Below are positions 1 through 9,181 of a stretch of 64,000 nt of DNA, piece after piece; position 1 is the first letter of the stretch; each line of letters starts with the position of its first letter. Source of the DNA: Lolliginicoccus suaedae (lineage in GTDB: Bacteria; Actinomycetota; Actinomycetes; Mycobacteriales; Mycobacteriaceae); assembly GCF_008312885.1 (NCBI RefSeq), contig NZ_VSSO01000004.1, forward strand, positions 248,001-312,000. The letters are read 5' to 3'. A program made the translations under genes and the position numbers. The notes under the pieces were generated by a model. That model saw only the letters and a list, made by a program, of their open reading frames with translations. It searched no databases and was not told the origin of the DNA.

Positions 1-1
1 C

Positions 2-604
2 GCGCTCTCGGGCTCGGAGCAGAACCCGGACATCACCGGCAAGGACCTGAAGCTGACGCTCACGAGCCGCATCAGCAAGGGCGCGCCCGGCCCGGTGGAG
101 GCGTTCAAGCAGCACGGGGTCGACTTCGTGGTCGCCGATTCGCTTCCCGAGCTGGTGGACGGGATGAACCGCATCGCTCGCGGCCCCGCCATCGAGCTGG
201 CCCGTCTCGAGGAGCAGATAGTGGCGCGCGACCGCGAGGTGACCAACAAGTTCTCGAAGGACGCGCAGATCATGGCGATCCACAATGCGCGCCGCTACCT
301 CGGCGACAAGCTGGCGCGCGCGGTGCCGCCGCATCGCATCCTGGATCCGGAGCATGGCCCGTTGATCGCGGTTCGGTTGAACATCCTCACCCGCAAGACG
401 CTTGGTGGCTTGCAGACCAACCTTGATTCGCAGGTGCTGCGCGCGGATGGCACGCCTATGCCGGGGCTGTACGCGGCGGGCGAGGTCGCCGGCTTCGGCG
501 GTGGCGGCGTGCACGGCTACAACGCGCTGGAGGGCACGTTCCTCGGTGGATGCATCTTCTCCGGCCGCGCGGCCGGGCTCGCTCTCGGAAAGGAACTCGC
601 ATGA
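2..604 (+). CDS. FAD-binding dehydrogenase (KstD/fumarate-reductase family), C-terminal part
   Basis: The frame is open from the left edge, so the N-terminal FAD-binding Rossmann segment lies outside the window. About 200 residues remain. The end carries the flavoprotein signature in which an Ala-Gly-Glu-Val turn is followed by a Gly-rich run and a YNALEG stretch; in this family that region closes over the FAD. It resembles the actinobacterial FAD-binding dehydrogenase group of Rv0785 (family knowledge). The substrate is unknown; ketosteroid-like or fumarate-like chemistry is possible. The stop overlaps the next start as ATGA, so it is translationally coupled to the SDR gene. Confidence 0.8.
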   Translation, partial: ALSGSEQNPDITGKDLKLTLTSRISKGAPGPVEAFKQHGVDFVVADSLPELVDGMNRIARGPAIELARLEEQIVARDREVTNKFSKDAQIMAIHNARRYLGDKLARAVPPHRILDPEHGPLIAVRLNILTRKTLGGLQTNLDSQVLRADGTPMPGLYAAGEVAGFGGGGVHGYNALEGTFLGGCIFSGRAAGLALGKELA

Positions 605-1407
605 CGGCAGGCAGGACAGCACTGGTCACCGGCGCGTCCTCGGGGATCGGCCTGGCCACCGCGGCGGCGCTGGCGAAGCGGGGCTATCGGGTGATCGGCA
701 CGAGCCGCGATCCCGCGTCGATCCCGGACTCGCTGAGGGTTCCGGGTGTGGAGTACCTGCCGCTCGATCTCACCGACGAGCAATCGTTGACAGCGCTCGC
801 GGAACGCGCTGGCGCGGTGGATGTGCTGGTCAACAATGCCGGGGAGAGCCAGTCCGGTCCGCTCGAGGAACTCCCCCGCGACGCCCTGGAGCGGCTGTTC
901 CAGGTCAACGTGCTCGGCGCTGTGCGGCTGACCCAGTTGCTGCTGCCAGGGATGCGGGAGCGCCGCTTCGGCCGGGTGGTGATGGTCGGCTCGATGCTGG
1001 CGAGCTTCCCGCTGGCATACCGCTCGTCCTATGTGGCATCGAAGGCCGCGATCAAGGGGTTTGCGGAGGCAGCGCGGCTCGAGCTCGCTCCGTTCGGCGT
1101 GGGCATCACCACCGTGGAGCCCGGCTCGATCAACACGGGAATCAGCGAGCGGCGCACCAAGTACTTGCGTGACGGTTCCCCCTACCGCGAGGGCTTCGAG
1201 ACTGCGATCTCCGCGCTCGATGCGAAGGAAGCTACCGGCATCACCGCCGATAAGGTGGCGGCAACCATCATGACGGCGATCGAGGCTGCCTCGCCCGCGC
1301 CGTTCTACGCGGTGGGCTCGAATGCTCCGGTGGTGTTCGCGCTCAAGCGCCTCGCGCCGCGCGGGCTGGTGGAGAGGATCGTCGCCCGGAAGTTCGGGCT
1401 GGCCTGA
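601..1407 (+). CDS. Short-chain dehydrogenase/reductase (SDR)
   Basis: This is a classical SDR of 268 residues. The start is the ATG at 601, inside the ATGA overlap with the upstream gene, because the nucleotide-binding motif TGASSGIG (residues 10-17) then sits at the usual distance from the N-terminus. NNAG is at 78-81, the catalytic Ser is near 131, and the Tyr-Val-Ala-Ser-Lys motif puts Tyr at 144 and Lys at 148. The enzyme should oxidise or reduce an alcohol or ketone with NAD(P) in the cytosol. Coupling to the FAD dehydrogenase suggests a shared, possibly lipid or steroid, pathway; the substrate is not readable. Confidence 0.9.
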   Translation: MTAGRTALVTGASSGIGLATAAALAKRGYRVIGTSRDPASIPDSLRVPGVEYLPLDLTDEQSLTALAERAGAVDVLVNNAGESQSGPLEELPRDALERLFQVNVLGAVRLTQLLLPGMRERRFGRVVMVGSMLASFPLAYRSSYVASKAAIKGFAEAARLELAPFGVGITTVEPGSINTGISERRTKYLRDGSPYREGFETAISALDAKEATGITADKVAATIMTAIEAASPAPFYAVGSNAPVVFALKRLAPRGLVERIVARKFGLA

Positions 1408-1602
1408 GCGCCTCGATCCCTGGCGCGTGATGCGGGAGCCACCTGAGTGGTTCCCTGGCGCGAGTATGAGCCTCGCCACAATGGTGGCTCGATGCGTCCG
1501 CTCCTCACGCGAGCGTCGGAGGCTCCCACTATTATCGGATGCGTACGATAACCGTGCGATGCCGTTGCGCGTCGTGGCCGATCCGAGGGAAGGAATGGTT
1601 CT

Positions 1603-2142
1603 GTGAGTCCGAGCTGGGATGACTCGCCCTATCCGGATCCCGAGTCCTTTCTCGCGCCACTGGTCGAGCCCGCCGCTGGCGAGCGTTCCCCGCGGCGCGC
1701 CCCGGTCATCGCGGCCAGCCTTCTCGCGGTGCTCGCTGCCGGAATAGTGGTGCTCGCGCTGTGGCAGCCCGCGCCGCCCGCGGAGGAACCGGCGCAGCGA
1801 TCCGGGGTGGAGCTCGCGGTGAGCGTGCCCATGACCCGCCCCTCGTGCGGCAGCTCCGACGCCATCGGGATCGTGGTGCTGGGCAACGCCGTCACTCCAG
1901 GCCAGTACGACGAGGAGGTCCAGCGCCTGCTCGACGAGAATCCAGGAGCACACTACCTGCGCACGGACCGCGCGTGCCCGTCGCTTCGGCAGTCCGTGGA
2001 CGGGCATCCGATCTATGCGGTGTTCCAGTTCGCGGGGACGACCAAGGAAGCGATGTGCCAGGCCGTCCGCAACGCCGGCGACGGTGCCTACGGCCGCTGG
2101 CTGAGCACCACGCACGACCCGAACGAGCTCGTCACCTGCTGA
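1603..2142 (+). CDS. Single-pass membrane protein with cysteine-containing extracytoplasmic domain
   Basis: The protein has 179 residues and starts at GTG behind GGGAAGGA. A short acidic cytoplasmic N-terminus is followed by one membrane segment at about residues 33-53 and an outside domain with four cysteines. The outside domain resembles sensor-like tails found on some actinobacterial Ser/Thr kinases (inference from phrases such as GIVVLGNAVTPG and YLRTDRACPS). There is no kinase domain here, so it would be a free-standing version. It stands alone and ends at a bidirectional hairpin. Function is unknown. Confidence 0.7.
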   Translation: MSPSWDDSPYPDPESFLAPLVEPAAGERSPRRAPVIAASLLAVLAAGIVVLALWQPAPPAEEPAQRSGVELAVSVPMTRPSCGSSDAIGIVVLGNAVTPGQYDEEVQRLLDENPGAHYLRTDRACPSLRQSVDGHPIYAVFQFAGTTKEAMCQAVRNAGDGAYGRWLSTTHDPNELVTC

Positions 2143-2186
2143 TCCTGGGCATCGAAGCCGGGCGACAAGACCAAGCGAAAGCACCC

Positions 2187-2216
2187 GGCCGGGGCGAACC
2201 CCTCATCGCCCCGGCC
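2187..2216. terminator. Bidirectional hairpin between convergent genes
   Basis: A perfect 11-bp stem (GGCCGGGGCGA at 2187 paired with 2206-2216) surrounds an 8-nt loop, placed between a plus-strand gene ending at 2142 and a minus-strand gene ending at 2238. There is no strong T-run, as is usual in this group of bacteria. Confidence 0.65.
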
Positions 2217-2237
2217 AGATTGCTGCGTCGCTGCCCG

Positions 2238-4094
2238 CTAGCAGACGCCCTCATCGGGATGGCTCGCCCGGAGGGTGAGCGCGAACCCGTCGGGCTGGCG
2301 GAGGCGCTGGCCCTCCTGGTCAACGATCGAGCAGGCGGTGTCGCCGCGCGCGATTCCCTGCACGGCGAAGCAGGACCGGCCCGGGACGGTCACCGCCACC
2401 TGGCCGTTCGCATCTGTCGGGTCGGTGTAGAACCCGGGACCGCCACCCTCGCAGTAGCCGATGACGATGCGCTCGCCAACGATGGGCGCGCCCGATCCGT
2501 CCTCGACGAGGGTGAACGTGCCGGTGGTGGCCTCCTGCCCGGGAGGGGCTGCATTGTCGTAGAAGGTGAAGCGCACGGATTCCTCGTGGCCGGCATGAGT
2601 GATCTCGCCGCCATGCATTCCCGCTGGCTCGGGCAGTTGATCATCGGGAACCTCGTTGAGGCTGAACGCGTAGCAGCCCTGCGGCACCTCGATGGTGGCG
2701 GTTCCGTCGGCGCCCGTGGTGACCGTTCCCACAACGCGGGAGTCCGTCTCCCCCGGGCCTTCGGAAGCGCAACGCGAGACGCGGGCAATGCCGATGGTCA
2801 CGCCCGGCACGGGCGCGCCAGACGCCGTGGCCGCCGTGAAGGTGAAACTGCCAGGACCGTCGTCCTCGCTCTCGTCGTCCAGCCAGGCATCGGAGACGGT
2901 GAGAGTGACATCGCGCTGCTCGCCGGGCTCATCGAGGTCGGTGAGGGCGTGCTTGATGGGCCCGAGCATGGTGCCGAAGCCGTAGCAGCCGAGCGGCAGC
3001 GTCGTAGTGGCGGTGCCGTCCGGACCGGTGACGATGGTGCCGACCCGGCGGCTGAGGTTGTCATCACTGGCAGCGGTGCAGTGGTCGAACTCGCCGATGT
3101 TGACGGTGATGCCGGGCACGGGCGTGCCGGCCGCGGTGGCGGTGGTGACGGTGAAGGTGCCCGTGGCGGGCGGATTCTTGCTCACCTCGATCGGGATGTC
3201 CGCGAATCCGGTGGCTGCGTCGAAGCTCACGGCCTTGCTCGTCATTGCCCAATCCGTGGATCCCACGATCCCGGTCGCGGCGTAGCAGGCGGGACCGAGC
3301 GCGAGCGGGATGCGGCCGTTGTCGAACGAGGGGGGCGTGATGTAGCCGGTGCCGTCGGTTCCGCAGTGCAGGAGTCGCACTTGCAGGCCCGCTCGGGGCT
3401 CACTCGTGTCGGCGTCGAGGACGCGCAGGCTGCCGAATTGCCAGTCGTCGCCTAGGCCGGGTGGGCCGTCGAGGAACTGGAGCTCGCCGCTAGCGGTGGC
3501 ATTGGCCTCGCGGAGCTCGACCCAATGCATGTCCACCGGCGCGGGGTAGGCATCGTCAGGCACTTCATCGATGGCGTAGTGGAAGCAGCCGGGCGCGACG
3601 TCGATCGCGGCGTATCCGGCGGCGTCGGTGACGCCCCGATAGGTATCGACGATGGTCGAGTCGGGAGCCGAGACGCATGGCTCCATCCGCATCGCCTGCA
3701 CAGTGACCCCAGCGATGGGCCTTCCGGCGAGAGTGCGGGCAGCGATGACGAGCGTGGACGTCGGGGCGGAGACGTCTGTCACCTCGGGCTTGCCGGCGTC
3801 CGGCTTGGCACCATCGGGCTTCGTCACTGGGGCAGCGTCACCAGGAGCGGCGCCCGACGTGGCTCGGGCGGAGGCTGTCGCGCGGGCGGACGCGAAGCCC
3901 GAAGCCTCGCGGGCGCTGCTCCGCTCACCGTCATCCGGGCCTGGATCACCATCGCCGGCCGAGGGGCTACTGCTGGGCATCGTGCGCTGGTCGTACTGGT
4001 AGGACAGTGTGCCGGTATCGTTCGCGCACGCTGCCGCGGAGAGAGCGAGAACGAGCAATCCTGCTGCTGCGGCTCGGTGCTGGCGTCGCGCCAC
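2238..4094 (-). CDS. Secreted lipoprotein with five prealbumin-like (carboxypeptidase-regulatory-like) repeats
   Basis: The start is the GTG at 4094, preceded by GAGGAG at good spacing; it gives 618 residues opening with a charged, hydrophobic signal and a lipobox-like LSAAAC. After a Ser/Asp/Ala-rich linker come five tandem domains of about 80-110 residues, each opening with a hydrophobic strand and a phrase like 'G.P..G.TV' and each carrying a Cys pair (for example a Cys after the first strands and a G-C-Y/F later). These look like transthyretin/CarboxypepD_reg-type beta sandwiches with one disulfide each. The likely place is the outer face of the membrane or cell wall. Binding or structural roles are plausible; no catalytic motif is seen. 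It is divergent from the siderophore-interacting gene. Confidence 0.75.
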   Translation of the reverse strand: MARRQHRAAAAGLLVLALSAAACANDTGTLSYQYDQRTMPSSSPSAGDGDPGPDDGERSSAREASGFASARATASARATSGAAPGDAAPVTKPDGAKPDAGKPEVTDVSAPTSTLVIAARTLAGRPIAGVTVQAMRMEPCVSAPDSTIVDTYRGVTDAAGYAAIDVAPGCFHYAIDEVPDDAYPAPVDMHWVELREANATASGELQFLDGPPGLGDDWQFGSLRVLDADTSEPRAGLQVRLLHCGTDGTGYITPPSFDNGRIPLALGPACYAATGIVGSTDWAMTSKAVSFDAATGFADIPIEVSKNPPATGTFTVTTATAAGTPVPGITVNIGEFDHCTAASDDNLSRRVGTIVTGPDGTATTTLPLGCYGFGTMLGPIKHALTDLDEPGEQRDVTLTVSDAWLDDESEDDGPGSFTFTAATASGAPVPGVTIGIARVSRCASEGPGETDSRVVGTVTTGADGTATIEVPQGCYAFSLNEVPDDQLPEPAGMHGGEITHAGHEESVRFTFYDNAAPPGQEATTGTFTLVEDGSGAPIVGERIVIGYCEGGGPGFYTDPTDANGQVAVTVPGRSCFAVQGIARGDTACSIVDQEGQRLRQPDGFALTLRASHPDEGVC

Positions 4095-4315
4095 TGGAGC
4101 TCCTCTGTGCTGGGGATCACGGTTGTACCCGTTAGATCGCGCGGGCAACAGCGGAGCGTTTCATCATTTGTCCTGTTCACCGAGGATCGTTACCGGCTCG
4201 TTGCCGGGTGCCCACCATCGGGTGGGCACTTTCTTCGCCATGACGCAGCAGGGCTTTGCGAGGTGCATGGTCCAGTCCGGGCGCTCCCCGCCTGGCCCGC
4301 ACTAGCGAAGAGAAC

Positions 4316-4334
4316 TATGGTTATGCTTGCCTTA
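4316..4334 (+). promoter_or_regulatory. IdeR/DtxR-type iron box
   Basis: The 19-mer TATGGTTATGCTTGCCTTA matches the DtxR/IdeR consensus TTAGGTTAGGCTAACCTAA at 13 of 19 positions and lies 24 bp before the start of a siderophore-interacting protein. Iron-loaded IdeR binding there would repress it. The divergent lipoprotein starts at 4094, so its promoter is probably too far away to be controlled by the same site. Confidence 0.6.
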
Positions 4335-4357
4335 CGCAATTGATCCGGGGAGGGGCC

Positions 4358-5176
4358 ATGTCCAAGCGGGGGAAGTACATCAAGCCAGCGCACCGCGAGA
4401 TCCTGCGGGCCGAGGTCATCGCGTCCAAGCAGACCAGCACCGGGTTCGCGCGCGTCACCCTCGGCGGCGAGGATCTGCGCCGGTTCACGCACACGGGCCA
4501 GGACCAATGGTTCCGGCTGTTCCTCCCCGCCCCGGATGGCACGCTGCGGCTGCCCACCCTGACGAGCAACCTCTGGTACGCCCAGTACATGCTCATCCCG
4601 CAGCAATCGCGGCCGCTGTGCCGCAACTACACCGTTCGAGCATTCCGGCCTGGCAGCGACGGAGCCGCCGGAGCCAAGGGCCCCGAGCTCGACATCGACT
4701 TCGCGCTGCACCGTGACTCGGAAGGCCAGCTTGGCCCCGCAGCCCAGTGGGCGCTCGATGCCCGGCCCGGCGACCAGGCCGCGATCCTCGACGAGGGCTA
4801 TATCTTCCAGCCGCCCACCGGATCGGAGTGGAACCTGCTCGTCGGCGATGAGACGGCCTTGCCCGGAATCATGGGCATCCTCGACTCCTACCGATCCTCC
4901 GCTCCCCTGCGCCTTGCCCCGCTGAGGGTGATCGTCGAGCTCGCGCAGGCCGATGACATCCCCGAGCTACCCGACCTACCTGGCATCGAGGCGAGCTGGG
5001 CATGCCGCGACCAGGGCAGGACCGCGCTCGACCTGCTCGCGTCGGCACCTCTGCCGCGCACCCCCGGCTACGCCTGCCTCGCCGGCGGCCACCAGCTCGT
5101 CACCCGCGCCCGCCGCGACCTGGTGGCGCGCGGCATGCCGAAGCAGCAGATCGTGTTCACCGGCTACTGGCGGTAG
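4358..5176 (+). CDS. Siderophore-interacting protein (FAD-dependent ferric-siderophore reductase)
   Basis: The ATG at 4358 follows GGGGAGGGG and gives 272 residues, normal for the ViuB/SIP family. The flavin-binding signature RNYTVR is at residues 89-94, and the protein ends in the typical Gly-Tyr-Trp-Arg tail. Family members reduce ferric-siderophore complexes in the cytosol and so release iron. An IdeR-like box just upstream supports iron-repressed expression. No siderophore biosynthesis or uptake genes are adjacent. It ends at a long inverted repeat shared with the convergent SRPBCC gene. Confidence 0.88.
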   Translation: MSKRGKYIKPAHREILRAEVIASKQTSTGFARVTLGGEDLRRFTHTGQDQWFRLFLPAPDGTLRLPTLTSNLWYAQYMLIPQQSRPLCRNYTVRAFRPGSDGAAGAKGPELDIDFALHRDSEGQLGPAAQWALDARPGDQAAILDEGYIFQPPTGSEWNLLVGDETALPGIMGILDSYRSSAPLRLAPLRVIVELAQADDIPELPDLPGIEASWACRDQGRTALDLLASAPLPRTPGYACLAGGHQLVTRARRDLVARGMPKQQIVFTGYWR

Positions 5177-5245
5177 GGATCCTTGGCCTGGTGCAGCTCG
5201 CGCCTCGCGGCGGCCCGGCCTCGCGGCAAAAGCACCGGAAACTGC

Positions 5246-5295
5246 CAAACGCGATAGAAGCCAACCCGGGATTCGGGCAGCTTCTATCGCGTTTG
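5246..5295. repeat. Inverted repeat family B, copy 1 (probable bidirectional terminator)
   Basis: The 16-bp arms CAAACGCGATAGAAGC and GCTTCTATCGCGTTTG are perfectly complementary around an 18-nt loop. It lies between convergent genes. The same arm core recurs at 50940-50989, with a matching CAAAAGCACC lead-in. Confidence 0.8.
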
Positions 5296-5348
5296 CGGCC
5301 AGCGGCCCCGCCAGCCGACCGCGGCGGCCCGCCAACCCAGCCGCGAGA

Positions 5349-5777
5349 TCACGCCATGGCGTCGAACTTCTCCAGCGACTTGCGCAGATCACCCTTGAGC
5401 GCCCTGGACACCCCGAACCCGACCGGCCCGGCGACCAGCGGCCCGGAGAAGTCGACGTCGAGCTCGACGCGCGAGCCAGCACCGGCGGGAGCGATCTCGA
5501 GAGCGAGAGTGATCTTGGTGCCACCCACGCCGCGGCCGGAGAGTGCCACGCGGCGTGGCTCGTCATACTCCTCGACCGTCCACTCGATGCGGTTGCGCAT
5601 GCCCTTCACCGAGATCACTGAGGTAGCGGTGGTGCCGGGGCCAAGCTGCTCGGGGAGCTCGCCGCGCCAGCCATCGTGCAGCAGCAGCCAGTCGCCGTAC
5701 CGGGAGAGGTCGGAGGCCCGCTCCCAGGCTTCCTGCGGGGTGAAGTGCGTATCGAGGGCAACGTTGGTGCTAGCCAT
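5349..5777 (-). CDS. SRPBCC (START/polyketide cyclase-like) ligand-binding protein
   Basis: This 142-residue protein has the helix-grip layout: an N-terminal strand, a short helical stretch with a Trp/Tyr-rich segment, a run of beta strands (CoxG/Bet v1-like) and a long C-terminal helix ending the fold. Family members bind hydrophobic ligands in a closed cavity. It resembles Rv0910-type proteins, which are linked in M. tuberculosis to Rv0909; a Rv0909-like gene is present here but about 20 kb away, at 25029-25349. A toxin role is therefore only a possibility. It lies directly downstream of the carboxylesterase. Confidence 0.78.
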   Translation of the reverse strand: MASTNVALDTHFTPQEAWERASDLSRYGDWLLLHDGWRGELPEQLGPGTTATSVISVKGMRNRIEWTVEEYDEPRRVALSGRGVGGTKITLALEIAPAGAGSRVELDVDFSGPLVAGPVGFGVSRALKGDLRKSLEKFDAMA

Positions 5778-5826
5778 GCGGGACTGCCTTCCGAAAGTGG
5801 TTCCGGCTCCCGTCGCGAGGCTCGGG

Positions 5827-7359
5827 TCACCGGTAGGTCTGGTACCCGCTCCAGGCTAGGCGGCGGGCGGCGCGCGGGTCGTGATCGACGCGATCCTCGA
5901 CATCGAAGATCTTCGTGCGGCGGGCGGAGGTGTCGTAGCGCGGCCAGTCTGGCCCGGGCGTGCCCTCGCGCGCGAAGGAGGTCCAGTGCTGGCGCATGCG
6001 CTGGCTGACGGCGGCGAGGTCGCGGCGGCCTCCAACGGAGGTGAGGACTTTCGCCGCACGGCTGTCGAGCGTTCCGAACACCGCTGGCAGATCGGTGGCG
6101 TGGGTGGCGCCCATGCGCAGCAGACGCAGCATGCGCGGCGCGTAGTCGTAGCGGTACATGAAGGTCGGTGCCAGGGTGCTGTGCCCGGACGCGGCCTCGA
6201 TGGAGGGCTGCCAGAACATGACGTCGCCGCCGAGGTCGATCGCTGCGGGGCGGCCGGGGTAGCCGCGGTAGGCGGCGGTGACAGCATCCCGGCGGGCGGG
6301 GTCGGTGCGGGCAAGCATGCGCTCGATCGACGGAATCGTGGTGGGGATGACCTCGGGGCCCCGGCCGAACAGCGCGCCTTCCCGGTCCGTGGTGCCAATC
6401 AGCAGCGGCACGGTCGCCGCGCGCCCGCTGGACAGCACATCGAGGGGCCGCTCGGGGAGGATGTCGTCGAGCACATGGCCGAAAGCCATTGCGCCCGGGG
6501 TGGCCCGCAGCACGCGTTGCTTGAGCTCATCGGCAGCGGCAACGAATTCCGCGGCGGGAATGCCTCGAAGCACCTCGGCAGCGTGGTCCTCGCACACATC
6601 GAGGATGTCGAGGAACTCGGCCGCGACGGCGCGCGCCCGCTGCGGCTCGTAGGTGGTGGCGATGGCCGGGCTCTGCGCGATGGCCCGGTGGAACAATCCT
6701 CGGGCGCGGGGCGAGGCCAGCAGGGCGGCGACGGCGCTGCCGCCCGCGGATTCGCCGAAGATGGTGACGTTGCCCGGGTCCCCGCCGAACGCGGCGATGT
6801 TGTCGCGCACCCATTCGAGGGCGGCGATCTGGTCGCGCAGTCCGAGATTGGTGTCGAAGGCCTGCCGGGCGGTGGTGTAGCCGGAGAAGTCGAGGAACCC
6901 GAGCGCGCCGAGCCGATAGTTGAACGAGACGATCACGACGTTGCCGTCCCTGGCGAGGGCGCTGCCGTCATAGAGGTCGAGAGCGGATGATCCGCTGGTG
7001 TTGGAGCCGCCGTAGATGTAGACCATCACGGGCAAGCGTCCATCGCGGGCACCGGCGGGCGTGGTGACGTTGATGCTGAGGCAGTCCTCGTCGAGCTGGA
7101 TTCCGGCACCAGGATCAGCGAGCTTGCGGGACACTTCCTGGGGCGGGATGGGGCCGAACCGGGTGGCGTCGAGGGTGCCGGTCCACGGCTCCGGCGGCTC
7201 GGGCGCCCGGAAGCGCAGCTCCCCCACCGGCGGGGCCGCATACGGGATGCCGCGCCACAGCGTCACGCCGCCAACCTGGGTGCCACGCGCGCGCCCCCCG
7301 CCGAGGGTGGTCTCGACGGTGGTCCTGGGAAGGTCGAGCTGGCCGGTCACGCCTTCCAC
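5827..7359 (-). CDS. Type B carboxylesterase
   Basis: This is an alpha/beta hydrolase of about 510 residues from the GTG at 7359. The start is uncertain: the frame stays open to 7482, but that extension is Arg-rich and unlike the family. The nucleophile elbow GESAGG places Ser near residue 204. The oxyanion strand (IYGGS), an acidic residue region and a late His in a HATDLPAVF context complete the triad. The enzyme hydrolyses carboxylic esters; its physiological substrate is unknown. No signal peptide is convincing, so it is probably cytosolic. The SRPBCC gene lies 50 bp downstream and may be cotranscribed. Confidence 0.85.
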   Translation of the reverse strand: MEGVTGQLDLPRTTVETTLGGGRARGTQVGGVTLWRGIPYAAPPVGELRFRAPEPPEPWTGTLDATRFGPIPPQEVSRKLADPGAGIQLDEDCLSINVTTPAGARDGRLPVMVYIYGGSNTSGSSALDLYDGSALARDGNVVIVSFNYRLGALGFLDFSGYTTARQAFDTNLGLRDQIAALEWVRDNIAAFGGDPGNVTIFGESAGGSAVAALLASPRARGLFHRAIAQSPAIATTYEPQRARAVAAEFLDILDVCEDHAAEVLRGIPAAEFVAAADELKQRVLRATPGAMAFGHVLDDILPERPLDVLSSGRAATVPLLIGTTDREGALFGRGPEVIPTTIPSIERMLARTDPARRDAVTAAYRGYPGRPAAIDLGGDVMFWQPSIEAASGHSTLAPTFMYRYDYAPRMLRLLRMGATHATDLPAVFGTLDSRAAKVLTSVGGRRDLAAVSQRMRQHWTSFAREGTPGPDWPRYDTSARRTKIFDVEDRVDHDPRAARRLAWSGYQTYR

Positions 7360-7500
7360 TGTGCTGATCCGCAGTGCTCGCTGTCCACGCCGGAGCAGGG
7401 TTCGAGACCAGAGAGAGACCCGGCAGTGACCCAATCGTCGCCCTTGCTTGTTATGGCTCACACCGTCGGCTCGAGGGGGCATGGGTCACAGCATGCCGCA

Positions 7501-7536
7501 ACGGGCGCCGGAGCGTGGTGCGGCTCCGGCGCCCGT
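7501..7536 (-). terminator. Hairpin terminator after the symporter operon
   Basis: A perfect 14-bp stem (ACGGGCGCCGGAGC with 7523-7536) and an 8-nt loop lie just past the stop of the minus-strand symporter gene and before the esterase. Confidence 0.65.
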
Positions 7537-7555
7537 CGCGGGCGTGGGCGGGATC

Positions 7556-9181
7556 TCAGTGCGAGATGGCCTTCTCCGCACCGACCCCGGTGAGGGAGCG
7601 GACCTCCATCTCGGCGTTCTTGGCGAGATTGCCCTTGTCCGAGGAGAGGACCGAGCCGAGGTAGCCGAGGAGGAATGCCAGCGGGATGGACACGATGCCC
7701 GGGTTGGAGAGCGGGAACCACGCGAAGTCCATCGACGGGATCATCGCGGTGGGCGAGCCCGATACGGCCGGGGAGAAGACGATCAGGATCAGCACGGAGC
7801 CGAGTCCGCCGTAGATGCTCCACAGGGCACCGGTGGTGTTGAATCCCTTCCAGAACAGCGAGTAGAGGATCGTCGGGAGGTTCGCCGAGGCAGCGACCGC
7901 GAAGGCCAGCGCCACGAGGAACGCGATGTTCTGCCCGTTGGCGAGGATGCCCAGCACGATCGCGAGGGCGCCGATCACCACGGCCGTGATGCGCGAGACC
8001 CGCACCTGCTGCTTCTCGTCGACGTCGCCGTTCTTGATGACGTTGGCATAGATGTCATGGGCGAACGAGGCCGAGGCGGTGATGGTGAGCCCAGCGACGA
8101 CCGCGAGGATCGTGGCGAACGCGACGGCGGAGATGATGCCCAGCAGGATCGTGCCACCAAGCTCATAGGCGAGCAGCGGCGCGGCGGAGTTCTGCCCGCC
8201 AGCAGCGCCGAGGATGCGCTCCGGGCCAACGATCGCGGCAGCGCCGTAGCCGAGGATGAGGGTGAACAGGTAGAACGCGCCGATCAGGGCGATGGCCCAC
8301 ACCACCGAGCGGCGGGCTTCCTTCGCGGTGGGCACGGTGTAGAAGCGCATCAGCACGTGCGGCAGGCCCGCGGTGCCAAGGATGAGGGCGAGGGCGAGCG
8401 AGAGCATGTTGAGCTTGGAGATCTCGCTGCCGCCGAACTGGGCCCCGGGCGCGAGCACGTCCCGGCCGCCCTCGACGGAGCTGTTGACAGTCTCCTGCGC
8501 GGAGCCGAGCAGGCTAGAGATGTTGAGGCCGAACTTCCACAGCACGAGGGCCGACATGATGCCTGCGCCGGTGATGAGCAGGATCGCCTTGATGATCTGC
8601 ACCCAGGTGGTGCCCTTCATGCCGCCGACGAGGACGTAGACGATCATCAGTGCGCCAACGAGCGCGATGATGAGCGACTGGGTGGCGCGATCGTTGATGT
8701 CGAGCAGCAGCGCGACGAGGCCACCGGCACCGGCCATCTGGGCGAGCAGGTAGAACAGCGAGACAGTCAGGGTGGACGCGGCCGCGGCGGTGCGCACGGG
8801 CTTCTGCTTGAGCCGGAAGCTCAGCACATCGGCCATGGTGAACTTGCCGGTATTGCGCAGCAGTTCGGCGACGAGAAGAAGCGCCACGAGCCAGGCGACG
8901 AGGAAGCCGACCGAGTAGAGGAAGCCGTCATAGCCGAAGACCGCGATGGCGCCGGCGATGCCGAGGAACGATGCGGCGGACAGGTAGTCACCGGCGATGG
9001 CGATGCCGTTCTGCGGTCCGGTGAAGCCACGGCCACCGGTGTAGAAGTCGGAGGCGGTCTTGTTGGTGCGGCCCGCGCGGATGACGAACGCCATGGTGGC
9101 GGCGACGAACAGCGCGAAGATCGAGATATTGATCAGGGGGTTGCCGACTGCCGCGGTAGTGCCCTGGGCGAGGAGGTTCAT
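7556..9181 (-). CDS. Sodium:solute symporter, acetate/monocarboxylate type (ActP/MctC-like)
   Basis: The protein has 541 residues and about 13 membrane segments. The N-terminal SSS signature is clear: a GGRGF turn, then an AGDYLSAASFLG segment. This subgroup, with ActP of E. coli and MctC of Corynebacterium, imports acetate, propionate or pyruvate with a cation. Its start overlaps the stop of a DUF485 gene by 4 bp, the usual ActP partner arrangement. A second, more distant symporter lies at 13501-15267, so the organism invests in short-chain acid uptake. Confidence 0.88.
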   Translation of the reverse strand: MNLLAQGTTAAVGNPLINISIFALFVAATMAFVIRAGRTNKTASDFYTGGRGFTGPQNGIAIAGDYLSAASFLGIAGAIAVFGYDGFLYSVGFLVAWLVALLLVAELLRNTGKFTMADVLSFRLKQKPVRTAAAASTLTVSLFYLLAQMAGAGGLVALLLDINDRATQSLIIALVGALMIVYVLVGGMKGTTWVQIIKAILLITGAGIMSALVLWKFGLNISSLLGSAQETVNSSVEGGRDVLAPGAQFGGSEISKLNMLSLALALILGTAGLPHVLMRFYTVPTAKEARRSVVWAIALIGAFYLFTLILGYGAAAIVGPERILGAAGGQNSAAPLLAYELGGTILLGIISAVAFATILAVVAGLTITASASFAHDIYANVIKNGDVDEKQQVRVSRITAVVIGALAIVLGILANGQNIAFLVALAFAVAASANLPTILYSLFWKGFNTTGALWSIYGGLGSVLILIVFSPAVSGSPTAMIPSMDFAWFPLSNPGIVSIPLAFLLGYLGSVLSSDKGNLAKNAEMEVRSLTGVGAEKAISH

